Shown in pieces: positions 7,049-12,643 of a stretch of DNA of 12,643 nt (its first letter is position 1; every line of letters begins with the position of its first letter). The position numbers and the translations under genes were made by a program. The stretch comes from Clostridiales bacterium UBA7573. Its GTDB lineage: Bacteria; Bacillota; Clostridia; Oscillospirales; CAG-272. Below the pieces are notes generated by a model. It worked only from the letters and a program-made list of their open reading frames with translations, was not told where the DNA came from and made no database searches. The stretch covers positions 1-12,643 of the forward strand of contig DLLB01000093.1 in assembly GCA_002477905.1 (NCBI GenBank), in the 5' to 3' direction.

Positions 7049-7642
7049 ATGCCGCCGACTCCAAAGATCAGCCAGGAAGAAATCCTTTCCGCGGCGTTTA
7101 CACTGGTACGCACACAGGGCATCGACGCGCTCGGCGCGCGGGCGTTGGCGAATACGTTGCATCTGTCCACCCAACCGATCTTCAGCCATTTTCCCACAAT
7201 GGACGCCTTAAAGCAAGCCGTCTACGAACTGGCGCAAAAAGCTTATCAGAACGCGCTGGAACAAGCGGTAGAAGCCGCACGACTTGCACATACCCCGCTC
7301 TACAAAGCAACCGGACTTGCCTATATCCGATTTGCGCGGGATGAACGGCATTTGTTTCACTGGTTGTTTATGCGTGACCGCAGTGCGGAAACGATTTCGG
7401 AAGATGCAGATTCCATTGCCCCCATTCTCCAGATTTTGCAGGCACAAACCGGACTGGACCGCGACACGGCTTACCGTCTGCATCTGGAAAGCTGGATTTT
7501 TGTTCACGGCTGTGCCACCATGCTTGCCACCGGCTATTTACCGTGGGACGACGCCCAAATTGATCTGTTTTTACGCGATATGTATCTAGGATTCAGCAAT
7601 TACTTTATCTCTCAAAATCCAAAACCGCAAAAGGAGTCTTGA
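7049..7642 (+). CDS. TetR/AcrR family transcriptional regulator
   Basis: TetR-family proteins are homodimeric, usually ligand-released repressors. The 197-residue length is typical. The N-terminal DNA-binding domain is clear: ISQEEILSAAFTLVRTQGIDALGARALANTLHLSTQPIFSHFPTMDAL (residues 7-54 in part), with the helix-turn-helix at about 28-48 and the usual Y/F-x-H-F after it. The rest is a helical ligand-binding region containing FARDERHLFHWLFM (about 93-106), resembling the C-terminal domains in which a segment after the helix bundle senses small molecules; the ligand cannot be read from sequence. AAGGAGG lies 4 nt before the ATG. The stop is 2 nt from the ABC ATPase start, so it is almost certainly the local regulator of the transporter. 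Confidence 0.93.
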   Translation: MPPTPKISQEEILSAAFTLVRTQGIDALGARALANTLHLSTQPIFSHFPTMDALKQAVYELAQKAYQNALEQAVEAARLAHTPLYKATGLAYIRFARDERHLFHWLFMRDRSAETISEDADSIAPILQILQAQTGLDRDTAYRLHLESWIFVHGCATMLATGYLPWDDAQIDLFLRDMYLGFSNYFISQNPKPQKES

Positions 7643-7644
7643 TC

Positions 7645-8490
7645 ATGGAAATCCTTTCTGTTTCGCATTTAACTAAAGAATATCCGCAATTCACCCTCTC
7701 CGATGTCAGCTTCTCCTTGGAGGCAGGACGGATTATGGGCTTGATCGGACGCAACGGCGCCGGAAAGACCACAACCCTGAAATCACTGCTACATCTGGTA
7801 CATCCGACTTCCGGTGAAATCCGCTTCTTCGGGGACACCTTTGCCGAAGCGGAAGAAAAGATCAAACAACAAATCGGCTATGCCGTCGGCGGCACCCATT
7901 ACTATCCGCGTGCAACAGTGGGAACCCTTGCAGCCATGACTGCAACATTTTATCCGAACTGGGATGACAAATTGTACCGGATGTATTTAGAGCGGTTTTC
8001 TCTTTCCGAGTCCAAGCGGCTACGGGAATTATCCGAAGGAATGAAAGTGAAATTTTATCTGACGCTTGCGCTTTCTCATCACGCAAAACTCCTATTATTA
8101 GATGAACCAACCAGCGGGTTGGATCCGGTTTCCAGAGAGGAATTGCTTGAAATTTTCTTGGAGCTTGCCAAAGACGGGACTGCCATTCTCTTTTCCACCC
8201 ATATTACTTCTGATTTAGAGAAATGTGCGGACGACATCACCTATCTGCGCAAAGGAAACGTAGCGGAAAGCGGTACCATGACACAGTTGCTGGATAAATA
8301 CCGGCTGTGCAAACTGGACGTAACACAAAACTTTCCCGCCGTGCGCCTGTATGGTATTTCTCACAGTAAGCAAGGCGACACCGGACTTCTTCTCACGCGA
8401 GACGCGGCGCAGCTCCCGCCCGAACAGTTACAGATTCCAAGCTTACAGGATCTGATGGTTCATTTGGATAAGGAGGATTCGGAAAAATGA
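7645..8490 (+). CDS. ABC transporter ATP-binding protein (YtrB-like)
   Basis: This is the cytosolic ATPase subunit that powers the permease encoded next. The 281-residue protein has Walker A GRNGAGKT (35-42), signature LSEGM (129-133, in place of LSGGQ), Walker B LLLLDEP (149-155), D-loop SGLD and the H-loop His186 in FSTHIT. After Walker A, IGYAVGGTHYYP (77-88) stands where the Q-loop would be, and no glutamine is present there. The block TFYPNWDDKLYRMYLERFSL and LSEGMKVKF resemble the YtrB/BcrA-type ATPases usually paired with small ABC-2 permeases and GntR regulators. ATG 7645 has AAGGAG 8 nt upstream. The stop overlaps the permease start (ATGA). Export of a drug, peptide or envelope-active compound is plausible but unproven. 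Confidence 0.93.
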   Translation: MEILSVSHLTKEYPQFTLSDVSFSLEAGRIMGLIGRNGAGKTTTLKSLLHLVHPTSGEIRFFGDTFAEAEEKIKQQIGYAVGGTHYYPRATVGTLAAMTATFYPNWDDKLYRMYLERFSLSESKRLRELSEGMKVKFYLTLALSHHAKLLLLDEPTSGLDPVSREELLEIFLELAKDGTAILFSTHITSDLEKCADDITYLRKGNVAESGTMTQLLDKYRLCKLDVTQNFPAVRLYGISHSKQGDTGLLLTRDAAQLPPEQLQIPSLQDLMVHLDKEDSEK

Positions 8491-9140
8491 AACGGCTTTT
8501 TTATAAAGAATGTACGCTGTCTGCCATGCCATTGACCTTTTGGTTCCTTGCATTTACGGCAATGACTCTGATTCCAGGATATCCGATTTTAGTCGGCGCT
8601 TTTTTCATTACCCTCGGTATATTTTATTCTTTTCAAAGCGCGCGGGAAGCAAATGACATTCTGTACTCTGCCCTGCTCCCGATTCGCAAGCAGGATGTGG
8701 TAACCGGAAAATTCCTGTTCTGCATCGCGGTAGAGGGGATGGCATGGCTTCTGTTCTGTGGATTTACACTGCTGCGGATGACAGCATTCGCTTCTGCCGA
8801 AGTTTATGTAACCAACGCCATGATGCCCGCCAATCTGATCTTCCTTGCCGACATTCTGCTGATGTACGCGCTGTTTCATCTGTTGTTTTTACGGGAATTT
8901 TTCCGCACCGCCTACAAAATCGGCAAACCGTTTTTGTGCTACTGTATCGGTGCGATGCTGTGGATTGGGATCGGGGAAACCTTGTCCCATATTCCGGCGC
9001 TCACTTTTCTGTGTGCGGTTCGCGGAAAAGACTTGCTTTGGCAGGCCGTTATCCTTGCGGGAAGTCTGTTGATCTATCTTTTGGTGACATACTTTACCTA
9101 TCGCGCAAGTGTGCGTGATTTTGAACAAATTGATTTGTGA
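8487..9140 (+). CDS. ABC-2 type permease, six-helix membrane protein
   Basis: This 217-residue protein is very hydrophobic, with about six membrane segments at residues 13-29, 33-49, 75-97, 115-135, 148-165 and 186-205. Between the second and third lies YSALLPIRKQDVVTGKF (60-76), a motif of the form LP-x-R-x-x-x-V-x-x-K/R-F characteristic of small ABC-2 permeases (the ABC2_membrane_5 type family by resemblance). It would form the pore, probably as a dimer, with the ATPase whose gene overlaps it by 4 nt. AAGGAGG at 8470-8476 lies inside the ATPase gene. The protein has no separate extracellular domain. The substrate is not evident. Confidence 0.88.
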   Translation: MKRLFYKECTLSAMPLTFWFLAFTAMTLIPGYPILVGAFFITLGIFYSFQSAREANDILYSALLPIRKQDVVTGKFLFCIAVEGMAWLLFCGFTLLRMTAFASAEVYVTNAMMPANLIFLADILLMYALFHLLFLREFFRTAYKIGKPFLCYCIGAMLWIGIGETLSHIPALTFLCAVRGKDLLWQAVILAGSLLIYLLVTYFTYRASVRDFEQIDL

Positions 9141-9147
9141 ATTCTAA

Positions 9148-9186
9148 AAAAAGCCGTCGGAATCGATTTGATTCCGACGGCTTTTT
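9148..9186. terminator. Bidirectional intrinsic terminator between the ABC permease and AraC genes
   Basis: Two 17-nt arms (9148-9164 and 9170-9186) pair perfectly around a 5-nt loop, with a GCCGTCGGAATC core flanked by A and T runs. It serves both converging genes. The minus-strand T tract has 7 Ts, the plus-strand one 5. The AraC stop codon (9185-9187) lies in the second arm's edge. Confidence 0.93.
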
Positions 9187-10048
9187 ATGTCTTACAAAGC
9201 TTTCGGTAAGCAGATGGAGGATTGCCCATCTGTCGGCGAAAGCACTTGATAAAGTAACTCAGATCGTCAAAACCCACCCGTTGTCCGATCTCCGTTACAG
9301 ACAAGTCGGTATTCTCCAAAAGTTGTACCGCCTGCAAGATCCGTATCTGCGCAAGATATGCGTGAAACGGCATACCGGTCGCGCGTTTGATCAGCGCGCT
9401 GACATAATTCGGATGAAATCCAAACTGTTTACCGAGCCGGGAATTGGTCATTGGCTCCGCATAGTGCGTTTGTAAATAGGACAACAGCTCCTGCACACTT
9501 TGTATCTGTGCATTTTTGGCAGTGTGCGGCAATGTCTCCGTGCGGACTGCGTCTAGAATCACGATTTTGAGGAGCGCGCTCATTTGCGTCTGCGCATAGA
9601 GGATTCCCTGACAAAATTCCGTTTCGATCCGCCGCAGATACGGTTCTGCCGCCGTTTTGCCAGGTATATACAACGTTTCCTCCAATGCCGGACACGCAGG
9701 AAAAACCGGCTTTGCCCGCAGTTCAGAGACTTGAAATTGCGCTTTATGTTGTGGGGACAGAATCCCCCGATCCCGTTCCGCAGGTAAGGTATAGTCGAAA
9801 TTCAACACAAGATACCGTACTTTTTCCCCTGCACCGACGCGGTTGGTATAAGGAATCCCCTGTGCAATCAGCAAAAGGGAACCGACCGGCATCGGATACA
9901 CCCGATTTTGACATAAAATTTCGCCCTCTCCCTCCACTGTATAAAACAGACGCGCGTCATAGGGATACCATGGCAAAATGACTTCTCCACGCGTAATCTT
10001 GTGATACCGCGCAAAGCGCACATAAGGCTCCATCTCCTCCAAGCGCAT
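9185..10048 (-). CDS. AraC family transcriptional regulator with cupin-like sensor domain
   Basis: This is a 287-residue AraC/XylS-type regulator. The N-terminal half looks like a cupin sugar-sensing domain: HKITRGEVILPWYPYDARLF, then GEGEILCQNRVYPMPVGSLLLIAQGIPYTNR (about 41-70), with the glycine and proline pattern of the AraC arm/cupin fold. The C-terminal 100 residues carry two helix-turn-helix units: SRLGKQFGFHPNYVSALIKRATG and LSVTEIGQRVGFDDLSYFIKCFRRQMGNPPSAYR. I chose ATG 10048 because GGAGGAG stands 5 nt upstream on the minus strand; the in-frame ATG at 10066 lies just before that site and would give 6 more residues. It is divergent from the large enzyme gene, so it is probably its regulator, most likely an activator sensing the substrate or a breakdown product. 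Confidence 0.93.
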   Translation of the reverse strand: MRLEEMEPYVRFARYHKITRGEVILPWYPYDARLFYTVEGEGEILCQNRVYPMPVGSLLLIAQGIPYTNRVGAGEKVRYLVLNFDYTLPAERDRGILSPQHKAQFQVSELRAKPVFPACPALEETLYIPGKTAAEPYLRRIETEFCQGILYAQTQMSALLKIVILDAVRTETLPHTAKNAQIQSVQELLSYLQTHYAEPMTNSRLGKQFGFHPNYVSALIKRATGMPFHAYLAQIRILQAVQLLENTDLSVTEIGQRVGFDDLSYFIKCFRRQMGNPPSAYRKLCKT

Positions 10049-10104
10049 GTTTTCTCCTCCGGACATCTTCGTTTTGTTATACTTTTTCTTTGCTCTGCCC
10101 TATC

Positions 10105-10133
10105 AGTATAGCAGAATCCTATGCTAAAATCAA
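10105..10133 (-). promoter_or_regulatory. Promoter of the AraC gene (minus strand)
   Basis: On the minus strand, TTGATT (plus 10128-10133) and TATACT (plus 10105-10110) are 17 nt apart, and TG precedes the -10 by one base, giving an extended -10. Transcription would start near 10098, with a leader of about 50 nt. It overlaps the plus-strand -10 for the enzyme gene. Confidence 0.65.
10122..10130 (+). promoter_or_regulatory. Extended -10 element, likely promoter of the large enzyme gene
   Basis: TGCTAAAAT contains the TGn extension plus TAAAAT, one base from TATAAT. The region 17 nt upstream (about 10102-10107, ATCAGT) does not resemble TTGACA. A weak -35 is usual for promoters that depend on an activator such as the divergent AraC protein (inference). 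The start would be near 10137. Confidence 0.45.
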
Positions 10134-10163
10134 GGGGAGATCTGAATTTTGCAATTCTATGGA

Positions 10164-10177
10164 TGAAATCGTTTGCA
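10164..10177 (+). promoter_or_regulatory. Catabolite-responsive element (cre-like) in the enzyme gene leader
   Basis: TGAAATCGTTTGCA, with A at 10163, matches the degenerate CcpA-site consensus WTGNAANCGNWNNCW at every defined position and misses the stricter TGWAANCGNTNWCA at one. It lies about 27 nt after the predicted start and 23 nt before the ATG, a roadblock position used for catabolite repression in Bacillota. Its right half overlaps a TTTTGCAA/TTGCAAAA inverted repeat (10147-10180). Confidence 0.6.
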
Positions 10178-10200
10178 AAACAGAAAGGATGGAATTCATT

Positions 10201-12588
10201 ATGTTTCGGGATATTGGTTTAGAAGTCAGTCTGAAAGCATTCGATCCGTTTGACGATCAGACCATCGCACAAACCGCCAAACGGATTTTCACCGATTGGC
10301 ACCCTCTGGTCACGGATGCCCCCAGCGTTTCCGTCATGCTTTGGGTATCAGATGGTTCGGAAATTCTGGAATACCAAGGAAAGGACGACGCCACATTTGA
10401 ATGGTGCTACTGGCTTGGGCAGGCAAGCCGCAGTCAGGAACACGCGGATTGGGAAATCGTCCGGCGCGATCTGTCAAAAGGTCCGATGAAATATCGGGAG
10501 AACCCGCCTGTTGTCACATACGGAATTCTGAAGAAGATTGTGCATGCGCTGAAAGATGCCGGAAGTGTGATTTTTCCGGATAAACAGATTCGCGTCGGAG
10601 AGACATTTGATCCAGGTCCCGAATTTGCGCGCTCGGATTTCAAATACAACCGACATCCGGAAATCAACGAGGGCGTCAGCTTTGGTGGAAAAGGGTTCGT
10701 CTGCGCCTACAATACCTTGCATGCGGATGCGCGTCCTTATGCCGGATTTCCCGACGGGATTCCGGAAGGAACGCCGTTCGGCACATTTTTAGGACGGCAA
10801 TCCCAAATCTTTTTACCCGCAATGGGATTTGATTTTCTGTGGTTATCCAACGGGTTCGGATTCGGTTCTGAGCCGTGGTGCGTAGAAGGCGCGATCTTCC
10901 ATGACGGCGCATTCCATAATGCACGATTTGAGCAAATTCGCCGCAATGTTTTGGAATTTTGGCGTTTGTTCCGAAAAGAATGTCCAAAGATTCCTTTGGA
11001 AACCCGCGGAACCAATCTGAGCGCCGCGATTGATTATGCGACGGATGGGGTTCCGCTGAAAGACATTTATGAGGGAAATTTCAAAATGCTCCCTCCGCCG
11101 AATTCCCCGTGGGCGGCACTCAATTACAATCTGGGATTGGAAATTGCCGGTCATATGAGCCGTATTGCCAAATTACCGGATGACGCATGGATGTTCCGGT
11201 ACTATATTCACGATCCGTGGTGGGCAAATTCCCCCTGGTATGACCGCTATGAGGGACAACCCTATGACATTTATCTGCCGCTTGCCATCGGGCGCATCAA
11301 TCAAGCGGGAAGCGTTGAGAAGCCCACGCATCTCAGTTTGCTCACCATTGATAATTCCTATGGAAAAATGCCGTCTGCCTGCGTCAACGAACCGATTCCG
11401 CACCTGTTGAAAGGATATAAGGACGCTGCGGACGCCATTGGACCGTTTGTATGGGTTTACCCGTTTGACGAATATCTCACAACCAAAGAACCGGATGCTC
11501 TGGCGGAAATGTTTGCCGGTGACTGGTTGATTATCTCTACGATCAATCGCACCTTCCCCTTGAATACCGTCGTCGCTTCCGATTATTTTGAAATACAGCC
11601 GCTTTCGCTTTACAAAGCGCGTATTTTGGTTTCCCCGATCCCGCGTGCAGGTTCTGCCCTGGAAACAAAGCTCTTTGCGTTTCTGCGCGCCGGCGGAAAG
11701 GTGATTTTTTACGGCACGCTCCGCCATGCAAGCCAAGCGCTTTTGCAGATTCTGCATTTACGCCTTGCGGAAGACGGCATATGCGGCGAACTGCCGATCA
11801 CCTGTTTATCCCCGCTGTGCGACACGCTGTCACATGGAGAACTTCCGCAAAAAATCAACCACGATCCGGTTGCAAACGCTGGCAAGATCTACGCCGTGGA
11901 AGCAGAAGGCGCATCCGAAATGCAACCGCTTGTAGTCAGTGGATCCTATGTCCTCGCAACCGCATCCGCACAGGTGGCATGGATTCGCGGAACCACCTCC
12001 GCCTCCAAACGGTACTGCCGGAATGCGCCCACACCTGCGGAAGCCGCTTATTTTGAAACCGAACTGCTGTTCCGCATGGCGGCGGAAAAGCTCGGTTATC
12101 GTATTTTGGTCAATCGGTATGACGCCCAAGCACTTTACCCTGTTCTGACTGTAAACCGCAGTAATGGGGCACACATTTTCTCCGTCTGCAACTTCAACAC
12201 GGAAAATGACCTTACGATTTCCACGCCGGATGGTGCGCCGCTTCTCATCGGGTATGAAACGGTCGTGAAAGAAAACGCCGCGCACTATCGCTTCCCACGC
12301 TCCGAACATCGGGAATGCCGCGTATTTGTACAACAGGAAGCAGAAAGCCTGGTTTCCTGCCGTGAAATCCCCCCGATTTGCGACTTCTACCATCGTGTAA
12401 TCCTGGTAGAGGGATTAAAAGATGCCACGCTCCGGTTCTACAAAGAGCAAACCCATCCGAACACGGAATTGCTTACCGGGTATGATCCCGTGCAAAAGAA
12501 ACGGATCTTCACTGCCGGAAAAGAGGAGGGCGAATATGTCGAATATTCGCATTTAAATGGCTGTGTGAAATTTCTCATTCAGAAATAA
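10201..12588 (+). CDS. Uncharacterised large protein, probable cytoplasmic glycoside hydrolase-like enzyme
   Basis: I cannot place this 795-residue protein in a named family. It has no signal peptide or membrane helix, so it should be cytoplasmic. The first 430 residues alternate helices with short strands that end in aromatic or acidic residues, as a TIM barrel would: VMLWVSDG (45-52), IRVGETFDPGPEFA (130-143), FDFLWLSNGFGFG (210-222), KIPLETRGTNL (263-273), MFRYYIHDPWW (331-341), LSLLTIDNSYG (378-388) and FVWVYPFDEY (416-425). Glu134 and Glu267 are candidate catalytic acids (inference). Residues about 439-545 (DWLIISTINR, ARILVSPIPRAG, LRAGGKVIFYGTL) resemble the Rossmann/amidotransferase-like domain of GH42 and related enzymes; the rest is beta-rich. 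ATG 10201 has AAAGGA 11 nt upstream; earlier in-frame starts lie within the promoter region. The divergent AraC gene and the cre-like site support a role in sugar use. Confidence 0.72.
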   Translation: MFRDIGLEVSLKAFDPFDDQTIAQTAKRIFTDWHPLVTDAPSVSVMLWVSDGSEILEYQGKDDATFEWCYWLGQASRSQEHADWEIVRRDLSKGPMKYRENPPVVTYGILKKIVHALKDAGSVIFPDKQIRVGETFDPGPEFARSDFKYNRHPEINEGVSFGGKGFVCAYNTLHADARPYAGFPDGIPEGTPFGTFLGRQSQIFLPAMGFDFLWLSNGFGFGSEPWCVEGAIFHDGAFHNARFEQIRRNVLEFWRLFRKECPKIPLETRGTNLSAAIDYATDGVPLKDIYEGNFKMLPPPNSPWAALNYNLGLEIAGHMSRIAKLPDDAWMFRYYIHDPWWANSPWYDRYEGQPYDIYLPLAIGRINQAGSVEKPTHLSLLTIDNSYGKMPSACVNEPIPHLLKGYKDAADAIGPFVWVYPFDEYLTTKEPDALAEMFAGDWLIISTINRTFPLNTVVASDYFEIQPLSLYKARILVSPIPRAGSALETKLFAFLRAGGKVIFYGTLRHASQALLQILHLRLAEDGICGELPITCLSPLCDTLSHGELPQKINHDPVANAGKIYAVEAEGASEMQPLVVSGSYVLATASAQVAWIRGTTSASKRYCRNAPTPAEAAYFETELLFRMAAEKLGYRILVNRYDAQALYPVLTVNRSNGAHIFSVCNFNTENDLTISTPDGAPLLIGYETVVKENAAHYRFPRSEHRECRVFVQQEAESLVSCREIPPICDFYHRVILVEGLKDATLRFYKEQTHPNTELLTGYDPVQKKRIFTAGKEEGEYVEYSHLNGCVKFLIQK

Positions 12589-12597
12589 GTAATTTTT

Positions 12598-12643
12598 TCG
12601 GAAAAAGCAAGAGTTTTTTCAAAAAAACTCTTGCTTTTTCCGA
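12598..12643. terminator. Intrinsic terminator after the large enzyme gene
   Basis: Two perfect 22-nt arms (12598-12619 and 12622-12643) form a long hairpin with a minimal loop, centred on GCAAGAG/CTCTTGC. For the plus strand the working terminator is the inner stem plus the T run at 12635-12639; the 5' A run gives the equivalent on the minus strand, so it may act in both directions. The second arm reaches the last base of the window, so the repeat could extend further. Confidence 0.88.

Noticed and set aside
6841..7197. Minus-strand open frame of 118 codons over the rpsU terminator and TetR start
   Set aside because: It runs through a terminator, a consensus promoter and the TetR DNA-binding domain, so it is not a plausible gene.
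9137..9475. Plus-strand open frame of 112 codons after the permease gene
   Set aside because: It crosses the bidirectional terminator and is antisense to the AraC DNA-binding domain.
10090..10200. In-frame N-terminal extension of the large enzyme (starts at 10090 and 10189)
   Set aside because: The extension covers the divergent promoter region and cre-like site. The start at 10189 overlaps the AAAGGA site, whereas ATG 10201 has that site at suitable spacing.
11173..11757. Minus-strand open frame of 194 codons inside the large enzyme gene
   Set aside because: It is fully antisense to a well-supported coding region, its translation has no recognisable domain, and there is no independent promoter or ribosome binding site.
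11830..12393. Minus-strand open frame of 187 codons inside the large enzyme gene
   Set aside because: It is a shadow of the plus-strand codon pattern, with low-complexity glycine and cysteine-rich stretches and no family resemblance.

Overview
The window looks like chromosomal DNA of a low-to-mid GC member of the Bacillota, most likely a Clostridia-type gut or anaerobe lineage (inference). The signs are strong AGGAGG-type ribosome binding sites, TTGACA/TATAAT promoters, compact intrinsic terminators, a LytR-CpsA-Psr protein, YqeK, and a catabolite-responsive (cre-like) element. The gene order ftsY-rdgB-yhbY-nadD-yqeK-LCP-rsfS-leuS is the kind of housekeeping run seen in that phylum. Base composition looks even throughout, and I see no insertion sequence, tRNA, rRNA or CRISPR array.

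Positions 1-6507 hold a tightly packed + strand housekeeping series. It begins with the 3' end of ftsY (SRP receptor). Next come rdgB (nucleotide pool sanitation), yhbY (ribosome assembly), nadD (NAD synthesis), yqeK (HD-domain Ap4A hydrolase family), a membrane-anchored LCP cell-wall ligase, rsfS (ribosome silencing) and leuS (leucyl-tRNA synthetase). Gaps are mostly 4-nt overlaps to 18 nt, and several stop codons run into the next Shine-Dalgarno, so the run is probably co-transcribed and translationally coupled. The largest gap, between LCP and rsfS, holds a small hairpin.

Positions 6508-6896 hold rpsU (ribosomal protein S21) as its own unit, with a perfect-consensus promoter and an intrinsic terminator.

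Positions 6897-9186 hold a three-gene cassette: a TetR-family regulator, an ABC ATPase of the YtrB-like type and a small six-helix ABC-2 permease. A second perfect-consensus promoter drives it. A nearly perfect 20-bp palindrome lies over the expected transcription start and touches the ribosome binding site, which is a strong candidate for the TetR autoregulatory operator. The cassette ends in a 17-bp terminator shared with the convergent araC-type gene.

Positions 9185-12643 hold a divergent pair: an AraC-family regulator with a cupin-like sensor domain (minus strand) and a large protein of about 795 residues (plus strand) that I cannot assign to a named family. Its layout (barrel-like N-terminal half, Rossmann/amidotransferase-like middle, beta-rich end, no signal peptide) suggests a cytoplasmic glycoside hydrolase or phosphorylase-like enzyme. 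Their promoters overlap face to face, and a site fully matching a degenerate cre consensus lies in the 5' leader of the large gene. This supports carbon-source control and makes the pair the best candidate for undescribed biology in the window.
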